Of a stretch of DNA of 8,656 bases, positions 1 through 6,366 are shown in pieces. The first letter of the stretch is position 1. The number at the start of each line of letters is the position of its first letter. The stretch lies in NCBI GenBank assembly GCA_043755815.1, contig JAYUSF010000006.1, forward strand, positions 1 through 8,656, given 5' to 3'. Made by a program: the position numbers and the translations under genes. Origin of the DNA: CAIWAH01 sp043755815 (GTDB lineage Bacteria > Verrucomicrobiota > Verrucomicrobiia > Limisphaerales > UBA9464). Below the pieces are notes generated by a model that saw nothing but the letters and a program-made list of their open reading frames with translations, was not told where the DNA came from and did no database searches.

Positions 1-266
1 ACGGCGCGCTGATGGATGGCTCCGGAATCGATGAACCGGTGCAGGAACTTGCCGAGGTCACGGCCGGTGACCTTGCCCGCGAAGCCGTCGCGCAGCACCA
101 CCTCGGCGTGGGGACGCTCGTCCCACTTCGCGTCAGGACGGCCGACGACGGCGACTTCCCGGACCGCCCCGTGCTGGCTGAGGGCGTTTTCCAGCTCCAA
201 GGAGGAAATCCATTCGCCGCCGATCTTGATGACGTCCCTGAGCCGGTGATGGCCGGGTGACGCCAT
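1..266 (-). CDS. Acyl-CoA ligase (AMP-forming) C-terminal subdomain only; N-terminal domain absent, gene runs off left edge
   Basis: Reading leftward from an ATG at 266, the frame stays open for 88 codons to the window edge. The product matches the small C-terminal subdomain of ANL-superfamily acyl-CoA ligases of the fatty-acid type. The hinge/A8 region is RLRDVIKIGGEWISS at residues 8-22, followed by LELENAL, the AVREVAVVGRPDAKWDERP segment (residues 34-52) and FIDSGAI near residue 78. The catalytic A10 lysine would lie beyond the edge. The roughly 400-residue N-terminal adenylation domain is missing. The preceding sequence is the end of the WD40 gene, whose stop lies 13 nt upstream, and the frame itself runs into a stop inside that gene. 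No convincing Shine-Dalgarno precedes the ATG. It could be a remnant of a deleted ligase gene, a free-standing subdomain, or an assembly junction. I am confident of the homology but not that it is a functional gene. Confidence 0.72.
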   Translation of the reverse strand, partial: MASPGHHRLRDVIKIGGEWISSLELENALSQHGAVREVAVVGRPDAKWDERPHAEVVLRDGFAGKVTGRDLGKFLHRFIDSGAIHQRA

Positions 267-279
267 GACGGGCCACGTT

Positions 280-1272
280 TCACGGCGGCGGGCTCGTCGC
301 GGCCAGCGGATGGAAACGGTGTTTGAGGCCGCCGTTGGCGGTCCACAGCGTCACATTGCCGACCCAGTCGCCCGTGGCGAGGAAGCGGCCGTCCGGGCTG
401 GTGGCAAGGCAGTAGATCCAATCGTCGCTGGCCCGCCAAGATTGCTGAACCGTGTCGCTGTCGGAGTCCAGACGGCGGATGACACCTTCGCTGCCGGCAG
501 TGAACAGCGCCTTGCCGTCCGCGGCATAGGCGAGCGCATGGAGGGAGCCTTCATGCCCGCGCACGATGCGCACCATGCGGCCGATGGCAGGCTGCCAGAT
601 GCGCACCGTGCGGTCGTCGCCCGCGGTCGCGCAGGTGACCGGCGAGACGCCGCCTTCGGCCTGCTGGCGGAAGGCGACGGCGTGAACCGCCTCGGTGTGA
701 TGATTGAAAGAGCGCAGCGGCCGCCCTACTTCGGCGGACCACACCTTGACGGAGCGGTCCCGGCCCGCGGTCACGAGCAGCGAACCGTCCGGGCTGAACG
801 CCACGGCGAGCACGGCGCCGACATGACCCGTGAGTTGGTGGCGAAGAAGCAGGCGTTCGGGAGCCAGGTCGTAAACGCGGACAAGCGCGTTCCCCGCGAC
901 CGCGAGTTGGGTTCCCGTCGCATTGAATGCGACCGCGGAAGCCACATCGGTTTCGTTGGTCACGCGCGCGACTTCGCTTCCGTCGTTCAGGCGCAGCAGC
1001 AACGCCGCACCGTTTACGCCCGGCGTGCCGCCCCCCACGGCGAGCAGTCCGCCGGCCGGATGAAAGGCCAGCGAGGTGATCTTGGGCAGGTCGGTCTCCA
1101 GGGAGGTGACGCGGTTCGTCTGCTCGACGTTGCGCAGCACGACCACCCGGCGACCCGCGCTTGCGAGCGTCTTGCCATCAGGGCTGAACGCCAGTGCCGT
1201 GACGGGGATGCCGGCCACGCAATGCCCGAAGGCGAGCCCCCAGCACCCGGCAACGAAAAGGAAACGCTTCAC
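280..1272 (-). CDS. Secreted seven-bladed WD40 repeat protein
   Basis: This 330-residue protein has a signal peptide at about residues 1-21 (KR followed by a hydrophobic stretch FLFVAGCWGLAF). Seven WD40 blades follow at roughly 22-52, 62-96, 108-137, 149-180, 192-228, 239-269 and 283-313. The best repeats show the AFSPDG...LVTAGRDRSVKVW pattern (157-178) and AGDDRTVRIW (217-226). A full propeller is therefore predicted, acting as an exported protein-interaction scaffold. The start is GTG at 1272, overlapping the DUF1501 stop by 4 nt (GTGA), which suggests translational coupling. Planctomycete and verrucomicrobial clusters with DUF1549 and DUF1501 often include WD40 proteins, some fused to cytochrome-like domains; no such domain is visible here. 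The ligand is unknown. Blades 1 to 3 are degenerate. Confidence 0.92.
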   Translation of the reverse strand: MKRFLFVAGCWGLAFGHCVAGIPVTALAFSPDGKTLASAGRRVVVLRNVEQTNRVTSLETDLPKITSLAFHPAGGLLAVGGGTPGVNGAALLLRLNDGSEVARVTNETDVASAVAFNATGTQLAVAGNALVRVYDLAPERLLLRHQLTGHVGAVLAVAFSPDGSLLVTAGRDRSVKVWSAEVGRPLRSFNHHTEAVHAVAFRQQAEGGVSPVTCATAGDDRTVRIWQPAIGRMVRIVRGHEGSLHALAYAADGKALFTAGSEGVIRRLDSDSDTVQQSWRASDDWIYCLATSPDGRFLATGDWVGNVTLWTANGGLKHRFHPLAATSPPP

Positions 1273-2636
1273 ATCAGCTCCGAGATGAAGGTGCCCTCGT
1301 TCAAGATCCGCAACGGGCGTCCGCCGGGTCCGGTAAGTTCGCGCGTCGGATCCACGCCCAGCAGCTTGAGGAGGGTGAAGGCCAGATCGGGCGGGGTGAC
1401 GGGCCGTTCCACCGGCAGTTCACCCATCGCGTTCGTGGCTCCGATCACGCGGCCGCCCTGCACGCCGCCGCCCGCGAGACAGGCGAAGCCCGCGCGCGGC
1501 CAGTGGTCGCGTCCGCCGAGCGCATTGAGCTTGGGCGTGCGGCCAAACTCGCCCATCAGCACCACCAGCGTGGAAGCCAGCAGGCCGCGTTCGCGCAGGT
1601 CGGTGAGCAGCGCCGCGTAGGCGCGGTCAAGACTCGGCAGCTTGCCGCTTCCCGGAAACCGTGAGTCGGGCAGCTCGCGCGCGATCTGCTGATGCGTGTC
1701 CCATCCGGTATCCACCACCGTGACGAAGCGCGAGCCGGCCTCCACGAGCCGCCGCGCCAGGAGGCAGCCCGCGCCGACGCGGCTGGAACCGTAGTATTCG
1801 CGTGTCTTCGCAGTTTCCCGCGAGAGGTCGAAGGCTCCCTTCGCATCCGGTGAGGACAGCAGCCGGTAAGCCTGTTCGTAGAAGGCGTCGCGGTCGCGCG
1901 TGGCCGGCGCGTCCTCGACCGCGCGGGCGAAGGTGTCCAGTTTGTGCAACAGGTCGCGGCGCCGTTCGCTGCGGTCGAAGCTGACGCCTTCCGGCAGGTC
2001 CAGATCGCGCACGCGGCCCGGATCGTTGCCGACGTTGAAGGCGGAGAACGCGCCCGGCAGGTAACCTGCGCCTGCCGCGTTGGACTGGCCTCCGACGCTG
2101 TCGCCGGGGATCGCCACGTAGGGTGGCATCGTGCCGCCCGGTCCGACCCCGTGCGCCACGAGACTGCCGAGGCTAGGGTGCGCTAAGGCGGGCGTCGGCC
2201 GATGCCCGGTGAGCAGGAAACGCGCGCCGGTGTCGTGATTGCCCAACTCGTGCGTGAGCGAGCGGATGAGCGCGACCTCGCGCATCACCTTGGCCGTGCG
2301 GGGCAGATGCTCGCACAGGTGAACGCCGGCGAGGTCCGTGGGGATCGTTTTGAACGGACTGCGAACTTCCGAAGGCGCGTCCGGCTTTGGGTCAAACGTG
2401 TCAAGGTGGCTTGGACCGCCATCGAGCCAGATGAGAATGCACGACTTCGCGCGGACACTCTTGCGGGCCGCCTCAACATCCACCGCCCGCGCCTGCCAGC
2501 GCAGCAAATCTGAAACGCTCAGACCGAGAGTCGTGAGCAGACCGACGTGGAGAAAATCACGCCGTCGGATGCCATCGCAGCGCGCTTTAGTCGGACAGGC
2601 ATCCAGCCTGTTTGTGGGACTTCCGGTGCGCATCAT
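1269..2636 (-). CDS. DUF1501 protein (sulfatase/alkaline-phosphatase-like fold) with Tat signal
   Basis: The 455-residue product belongs to DUF1501, a family related to sulfatases and alkaline phosphatases. A twin-arginine signal, CDGIRRRDFLHVG (residues 20-32), is followed by a hydrophobic stretch to about residue 51, so export in folded form is likely. Family motifs are LIWLDGGPSHLDTFDPKPDA (68-87), LTHELGNHDTGARFLLTGHR (128-147), VVDTGWDTH (307-315), GEFGRTPK (362-369) and GRDHWPRAG (375-383). The His and Asp residues sit where a metal site would be expected, but the reaction is unknown for the family. I chose the ATG at 2636 because GGGAG lies 9 nt upstream; the open frame continues to 2795, but that extension is palindromic repeat. 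Residues 5-17 are also repeat-encoded, whereas relatives usually begin close to the CDGI segment. The stop overlaps the WD40 start. Confidence 0.93.
   Translation of the reverse strand: MMRTGSPTNRLDACPTKARCDGIRRRDFLHVGLLTTLGLSVSDLLRWQARAVDVEAARKSVRAKSCILIWLDGGPSHLDTFDPKPDAPSEVRSPFKTIPTDLAGVHLCEHLPRTAKVMREVALIRSLTHELGNHDTGARFLLTGHRPTPALAHPSLGSLVAHGVGPGGTMPPYVAIPGDSVGGQSNAAGAGYLPGAFSAFNVGNDPGRVRDLDLPEGVSFDRSERRRDLLHKLDTFARAVEDAPATRDRDAFYEQAYRLLSSPDAKGAFDLSRETAKTREYYGSSRVGAGCLLARRLVEAGSRFVTVVDTGWDTHQQIARELPDSRFPGSGKLPSLDRAYAALLTDLRERGLLASTLVVLMGEFGRTPKLNALGGRDHWPRAGFACLAGGGVQGGRVIGATNAMGELPVERPVTPPDLAFTLLKLLGVDPTRELTGPGGRPLRILNEGTFISELM
2589..2620. repeat. Palindromic repeat inside the 5' end of the DUF1501 gene
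   Basis: On the plus strand, AGTCGGACAGGC is followed by a 5-nt loop and GCCTGT. The perfect arms are 2595-2600 and 2606-2611. The unit resembles AGTGGGACAGGC...GCCTGTC, which is how the two spacer copies at 2751 and 2816 read on the opposite strand, so it appears to be an inverted copy of the same family. It encodes residues from about SPTNRLDACPTKA of the DUF1501 protein. Confidence 0.65.
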
Positions 2637-2645
2637 CAAAGGTGA

Positions 2646-2650
2646 CTCCC
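2646..2650 (-). promoter_or_regulatory. Shine-Dalgarno for the DUF1501 gene
   Basis: GGGAG on the minus strand lies 9 nt upstream of the ATG at 2636. It supports that start over the longer frame beginning at 2795. It sits just outside the palindromic spacer. Confidence 0.5.
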
Positions 2651-2750
2651 CAGGGTAGTGCCGCTGGCGCCCCCGCCAGCGGCAGTCCACCGGGCGGCCC
2701 GCCCGGTGAAAGTGGGGCTGTGGTTCGGCAGGCGGGGCGCCTGACGGACG

Positions 2751-2778
2751 GAGACAGACGAGGGCGCCTGTCCCACTA
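2751..2778 (-). repeat. 28-nt direct repeat, copy 1
   Basis: It matches the copy at 2816-2843 at 25 of 28 positions. The shared core on the plus strand is GGGCGCCTGTCCCACTA. It contains an imperfect stem, GACAG (2753-2757) with CTGTC (2768-2772). Confidence 0.8.
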
Positions 2779-2815
2779 CGTCCCGGCACCTGCACTCACT
2801 GAAACGTGGCGTCGG

Positions 2816-2843
2816 GAGACAGGCAGGGGCGCCTGTCCCACTA
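2816..2843 (-). repeat. 28-nt direct repeat, copy 2
   Basis: This is the second copy of the 2751-2778 repeat, with three mismatches. Here the stem is perfect over 7 bp: GACAGGC (2818-2824) with GCCTGTC (2831-2837). Confidence 0.8.
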
Positions 2844-2884
2844 GTTGCAGCGTGCCTGTTGACGGAGTTCATCGGTGCCCGGGT

Positions 2885-5137
2885 TCAGTGGTTGAAGACA
2901 AATTCGCGCGCATTGAGCAGCGCCCACAACAAGTCTGCCAAAGCTTCCGTCCGGCTTGGACTTGCGGCCATCAGCGATTCCCATTCGCTGGCTTCGGCCA
3001 GTGTCGGCGGACGCGAGAGCGTGTGCAGGTAGAGTATTCGCACGGCGGCTTCGTCCGGCAACTTCTCCTTCTGGATGCGGGCAAGGACGCCTTGGTTCAG
3101 CCGCTGGTTGATCGTGGAGCCATTGATCAGATGCAGTGCCTGGGCGATTCCACCGCCGCTGGTGAAGACGGTTTCGCAACTGCGTTCCCGCGCGCAGCGT
3201 CCCAGCACGTCGAGTGCAAGGGAGGGCGTCTGCGCACCGACGAGTTGGACCGCGCGGGCAGGCTCCGTCCGCCCGGCGAACTGCTCGGGCACGTCAGTCG
3301 CCTGGGCAATCATGTCGAGCAGCACCGGCGCGGAAGGCGTCTTGAGCAGTGCGTGCGAATGGAAGCGGTCATCCTGTTCGTTGCCGGCCACGGACTTTGA
3401 GGCGAGCTGGTAGGTGCGTGACTGCGCGATGGTGCGGACCAGATCGCGGAGATCGAAGCCGCTCGCGACAAAATGTTCGGCGAGCGCATCCAGGAGGGCG
3501 GGGTTGCTCGCGGGGTTGGTCAGCCGTAGATCATCGACGGGCTCGACCAGGCCGCGGCCGAGCAGATGTTTCCAAACGCGATTCACGAGTGATTTCGCAA
3601 ACAGCGGATTGTCGGGCGCGACCAGCCAGTCGGCCACTTCTGCGCGGCGTGATTGGGATTTGTGGCTTTGAGCCGCTTCGCTCCCGAGCGGCTTCGGAGT
3701 CAGTGCGCGACCCGTCTTGGGATGTTCCACTTCGCCGCGTTCGCCGTCGCGCACCGCGCCGCCGTCGCGGGTGACCTTGGCGAAGTAGGCGGCGAACCGG
3801 TGGTAGTCGCCCTGCGTCCAGCGGTCGTTGGGATGCGCGTGACACCGGGCGCAGCCGATTTGCACGCCCAGGAACATCGTCCCGACGTGCTCCGCCAGGT
3901 CGCGGGGGTCGTTGGCAAGATTCAGAAAATTGGCCGGACCGACCTCGGCAACGTTGCCTTCCGCCGTTATCAGGTCCCGGACGAGCGCGCTCCAGGGCCG
4001 GCTCCGCGCCACCTGGTCGCGCAGCCACCGATGATACGCCGCCGTCCCCGCCTCGCTGCCTTTCCGACCGGACATGAGCAACAGGTCGGCGAAGCGCATC
4101 GTCCAGAGGTCAGTGAACTCTTCGCTGGCGAGCAGCCGGTCAATCACCTGACGGCGTTTCATCGCGGACTCCGCTTGACCGAGAAACGTTTTAATCTCCT
4201 CCGGTGTCGGCAGCCGTCCGGCAAGGTCGAGCGAGGCCCGCCGCAGAAACGTGGCCTCGTCGGCCAGCGGCGAGGGGGGCACGCGCAGCCGTTCCAGCCG
4301 GGCCAGCACGAGTCCATCAATGAAGTTCTGTGAAACAAACGAGGCGAAGGCGTCGCGGTTCTCCGGTCCGGCAAATGGGCGATCCACGAGCGTGGCCCCG
4401 ACCTGCCCGGCGTAGCGCACCATGATACCGGTCGAGCCGGAGCCGCGGATCTGCACCCTGCCGCGCTTGGTCACGTCGGCAACCGCGTCGTCGTTCGACG
4501 AATAGAGCGCCAGTGAGGTCACGTCTTCGCGGGTGCCGTTGGATAGCTCGGCGGTCACGCGCAGTTGGATCGTTTCATTGGGCGAGGCAGCGAGGACTCC
4601 CGTCGGTTCGACCTTGAGTCCGACGACGCGCAGTTCCTTTGGTCCGAAGGGCGCGCCCGCCGCCACCCAGCGTTCGAGCAGCGCCGCTTCGGCCGAGTCG
4701 CGGCTGAAACGCCGCTCGCCCTCGTGCTCGATCTGGCGGGTGGCCTTCTTGAGGAACAGGCTTTCCGTCGGATACGCCAGGTCAATGCGGCGCGCACCGA
4801 GTTCTCGGGTCAGCGCGAGATGATCCTGTTCGGGATCGTAGCCCAGCAGGCTCAGCTTGAAGCCACCCTGTCCCGTGGCGGCACCGTGGCATGCACCGGA
4901 ATTGCAGCCCGCCTTGGTCAGCACCGGCAAGATGCGGGTTGGAAAGTCGAGCCGCTCGGCGTGGAGGGAAACGTGGAGGAACAACGTCAACAGCGACAGC
5001 CACACGGACAGAGGGGGGGAATCTGGAAAGCAGGAAAGCAGGAAGGCGGGAGTGCCCCGGGTTTTCATTCCTGCTTTCCTGCTTTCCAGATTCATGCTCT
5101 CGCAGGATAGGAGCACGGCGTTCATGCTGGGCTTCAT
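2885..5137 (-). CDS. Secreted DUF1549/DUF1553 protein with heme-c-like motifs and a Big_2-like domain
   Basis: The 750-residue product has this order: repeat-encoded N-terminus; hydrophobic signal segment at about 44-60 ending LHA; a cytochrome-like segment with CNSGACHG (C78, C83, H84, a CX4CH form usual for this subfamily) followed by GGFKLSLLGYDPEQD; a bacterial Ig-like Big_2 domain at about 172-252; DUF1549 at about 265-455, ending in GCARCHAHPNDRW with a canonical CxxCH (C429, C432, H433); and DUF1553 at about 497-745 with NPLFAKSLVNRVWKHLLGRG and DPV-like VEPVDDLRLTNPASNP. Length and order are normal for the family. The function is unknown, though it is probably exported and perhaps redox-linked. 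The ATG at 5137 overlaps the upstream stop by 4 nt, indicating coupling. An ATG at 5068 with AGGA 8 nt upstream would give a more usual signal peptide. Confidence 0.93.
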   Translation of the reverse strand: MKPSMNAVLLSCESMNLESRKAGMKTRGTPAFLLSCFPDSPPLSVWLSLLTLFLHVSLHAERLDFPTRILPVLTKAGCNSGACHGAATGQGGFKLSLLGYDPEQDHLALTRELGARRIDLAYPTESLFLKKATRQIEHEGERRFSRDSAEAALLERWVAAGAPFGPKELRVVGLKVEPTGVLAASPNETIQLRVTAELSNGTREDVTSLALYSSNDDAVADVTKRGRVQIRGSGSTGIMVRYAGQVGATLVDRPFAGPENRDAFASFVSQNFIDGLVLARLERLRVPPSPLADEATFLRRASLDLAGRLPTPEEIKTFLGQAESAMKRRQVIDRLLASEEFTDLWTMRFADLLLMSGRKGSEAGTAAYHRWLRDQVARSRPWSALVRDLITAEGNVAEVGPANFLNLANDPRDLAEHVGTMFLGVQIGCARCHAHPNDRWTQGDYHRFAAYFAKVTRDGGAVRDGERGEVEHPKTGRALTPKPLGSEAAQSHKSQSRRAEVADWLVAPDNPLFAKSLVNRVWKHLLGRGLVEPVDDLRLTNPASNPALLDALAEHFVASGFDLRDLVRTIAQSRTYQLASKSVAGNEQDDRFHSHALLKTPSAPVLLDMIAQATDVPEQFAGRTEPARAVQLVGAQTPSLALDVLGRCARERSCETVFTSGGGIAQALHLINGSTINQRLNQGVLARIQKEKLPDEAAVRILYLHTLSRPPTLAEASEWESLMAASPSRTEALADLLWALLNAREFVFNH
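5019..5093. repeat. 26-bp perfect inverted repeat within the DUF1549 gene's 5' end
   Basis: The arms 5019-5044 and 5068-5093 are exact reverse complements, separated by 23 nt. Each arm contains the iterated unit GGAAAGCA. The element encodes residues from about 15 to 39 of the DUF1549/DUF1553 protein, between its start and its signal segment. An in-frame ATG (5068-5066, minus strand) opens at the inner end of one arm, and the AGGA of that arm lies at Shine-Dalgarno distance. Confidence 0.95.
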
Positions 5138-6048
5138 TTCTTCTTCAACGTTTCCAGAAACTCCGCACCCACCTTGCGAGAGTAGGCCGTGCCGTAGCGG
5201 TCTCCGAAATGCAGCACGCGGGTCCAGCCATCAATGGCCTGCTGCTTGAGATCGGCGTTGTCCTTGAGGTGTTCCTTCACCTCGGCGAGGACGGCATCCA
5301 CCTTGGCGTCGTCGTTGGTCGGCCGGATAAAGCTGCGGAGCAAGCCCTGCAGTTTGGCATCGGTTGGAACCGCGCCGGGAAACGGGTCGGCCGACTTCCC
5401 CTCCGCCCGATTCGTCTGCCCGCGCGCCATCATCGCCCCGCGGCCCGCGCTGGCCTGCGCAAGGATTGCTTCCGCGGTCGGAGGATTCGTGTCACCGCAG
5501 AGCTTCGCCAACGCCGCGATCACCGCCGGGGCATCGGCGATGCCCGGCTGGACGAGCGCAAAGTTGGTCACGACCACGTTGCTCCGCGCACCGAGGATGG
5601 TCATCAGGCAATCCTTGTTCAGGCCGTAGTTGCCGGGCCCTTCCGCGCCGTCGGGCGAAAGTCCCACGCGCGACTGAAGCTTCAGCGAACCGGCGGCGGC
5701 CTTGACGCGCTGTTCGCCCGCCAGTCGGTCGGCCGCGAGGAACACCACCTCGGTCTTCAGGCGCGATCGGTTGCTGGCGCCGTAGGTTTCAACCGCCCGG
5801 AGCAGGGGCACCAGCGAGCGTTCGATGCCATGAACAAAAACCAGCGCCGTCGGCGCTCCGGCGTTGTCGGCGATGGGATCGCGTTCCTTGCCCGCCTCGG
5901 CTCCGGTGAGCTCCATGACCTTGAACCCCGTCAGCTTCTCGCCCGCTTGAGGACCGGAGAAGACCGGCTCAGCGCCCACCAGTCGGCTGCCCGACAGGGC
6001 CAGTAGCAACAACACTGCGAACCGGTGGGCGAAGGTGGAAACTGGCAT
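5134..6048 (-). CDS. Secreted thioredoxin-fold-like protein of unknown function
   Basis: The product is 304 residues from the ATG at 6048. A signal peptide is clear: a short charged start, then AVLLLLALSG, with likely cleavage after VGA26. Residues 35-185 resemble a thioredoxin/peroxiredoxin-like fold: GPQAGEKLTGFKV, a beta strand APTALVFVHGIERS (65-78), VVFLAAD (101-107), VGLSPDGAEGPGNYGLNKD (128-146) and VVVTNFALVQPG (158-169). No CxxC is present and the only mature cysteines are C147 and C184, so thiol-disulfide chemistry is unlikely in the usual form. A C-terminal part (232-304) is helical and ends in lysines. I recall similar exported proteins in planctomycetes and Verrucomicrobiota, without an assigned role. 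A TTG start at 6093 is possible but would place an Arg-rich stretch before the signal. The stop overlaps the next start by 4 nt. Confidence 0.82.
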   Translation of the reverse strand: MPVSTFAHRFAVLLLLALSGSRLVGAEPVFSGPQAGEKLTGFKVMELTGAEAGKERDPIADNAGAPTALVFVHGIERSLVPLLRAVETYGASNRSRLKTEVVFLAADRLAGEQRVKAAAGSLKLQSRVGLSPDGAEGPGNYGLNKDCLMTILGARSNVVVTNFALVQPGIADAPAVIAALAKLCGDTNPPTAEAILAQASAGRGAMMARGQTNRAEGKSADPFPGAVPTDAKLQGLLRSFIRPTNDDAKVDAVLAEVKEHLKDNADLKQQAIDGWTRVLHFGDRYGTAYSRKVGAEFLETLKKK

Positions 6049-6156
6049 AACGGGTGGACAGTAGCCGCGTCGTCGTCGGGTTGGAAAGCGCAAGGAAGGC
6101 TGCCTAAAACTGATGGGCGTGAGCAGGGAGGAGAGCCCGCCCCGCAGCGCGGCCCC

Positions 6157-6203
6157 AACGGGCGGGACGCCCGTTTACCTGGCAGTCCGGAGGCGTGCCC
6201 TCC
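6157..6203. repeat. Pair of intergenic hairpins
   Basis: A perfect 8-bp stem, AACGGGCG (6157-6164) with CGCCCGTT (6168-6175), closes on a GGA loop. It is followed by GGAGG (6189-6193) with CCTCC (6199-6203). Neither is followed by a T-run on either strand that would mark an intrinsic terminator. They are similar in build to the array at 2651-2850. Confidence 0.7.
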
Positions 6204-6321
6204 TGCGACGAGTCGCCGCCGGCCACGCTGGCCAGGTGCGCCCCTGTGCGACTGTTGGCCTTGTCCCCGTCGTTTTCCGACAAGACTCCGCGCTTCCCAC
6301 GTGGCAGCGTGCCTTGGTTCG

Positions 6322-6353
6322 CTGACTTACTGGTCACTGATTACTGACTACTG
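6322..6353 (+). repeat. Heptamer tandem repeat just upstream of the lyase gene
   Basis: Four consecutive units fit CTGRYYA (CTGACTTA with one extra base, CTGGTCA, CTGATTA, CTGACTA) and are followed by a partial CTG. The array ends 13 nt before the ATG at 6367, where a ribosome binding site would normally lie. It is less GC-rich than its surroundings. Confidence 0.75.
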
Positions 6354-6366
6354 TTCCTCATTTCAC

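Larger units (their letters stand above)
2651..2850. repeat. Intergenic array of GC-rich palindromes between the DUF1549 and DUF1501 genes
   Basis: The 248-nt spacer 2637-2884 holds no credible gene but has at least five hairpin units. Perfect arms are 2660-2669 with 2674-2683 (10 bp, loop CCCC); 2688-2696 with 2700-2708 (9 bp, 3-nt loop); 2729-2734 with 2738-2743 (CAGGCG/CGCCTG); a weaker GACAG/CTGTC stem at 2753-2772; and 2818-2824 with 2831-2837 (GACAGGC/GCCTGTC). The fourth and fifth units lie in 28-nt direct repeats (2751-2778 and 2816-2843) that agree at 25 positions. The array splits the minus-strand gene series. It could stabilise mRNA, attenuate transcription or be a passive REP-like element. 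Confidence 0.8.
6049..6366. other. Divergent intergenic region with palindromes, no gene seen
   Basis: These 318 nt separate the minus-strand gene series from the plus-strand lyase gene, so promoters for both directions are expected here, but I could not identify convincing -35/-10 pairs. The region holds several hairpins (6157-6175, 6189-6203, 6260-6284), a GGCC/GGCC stem near 6220-6235 and a heptamer tandem repeat at 6322-6353. The open frame continuing upstream of the lyase ATG through this region reads as repeat-derived sequence. Confidence 0.7.

Noticed and set aside
265..1620. 451-codon plus-strand open frame antisense to the WD40 and DUF1501 genes
   Set aside because: It spans parts of two well-supported genes on the other strand, has no recognisable domain and is very Arg/Ala-rich. 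Long antisense frames are expected in GC-rich coding DNA.
2637..2795. N-terminal extension of DUF1501 to 2795
   Set aside because: The extension is made of palindromic repeat sequence and lacks family similarity. A Shine-Dalgarno is positioned for the ATG at 2636.
2651..2850. CRISPR array
   Set aside because: The repeats are imperfect and palindromic, spacing is irregular, only two close copies exist and no cas gene is present.
2636..2872. Small minus-strand open frame in the palindromic spacer
   Set aside because: Its codons are the repeats themselves, it has no recognisable domain, and it overlaps the array in full.
4891..6006. 371-codon plus-strand open frame opposite the thioredoxin-like and DUF1549 genes
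   Set aside because: It is antisense to genes with signal peptides and family motifs, and part of it is simply the translated inverted repeat.
6157..6175. Intrinsic terminator at the 8-bp GC stem
   Set aside because: No T-run follows on either strand, and the position is between divergent genes, where a terminator is not expected.
6025..6366. Upstream extension of the lyase gene to 6025
   Set aside because: DapA-family proteins begin close to the WSGVFPA motif; the extension runs through intergenic hairpins and into the antisense of another gene's 5' end.
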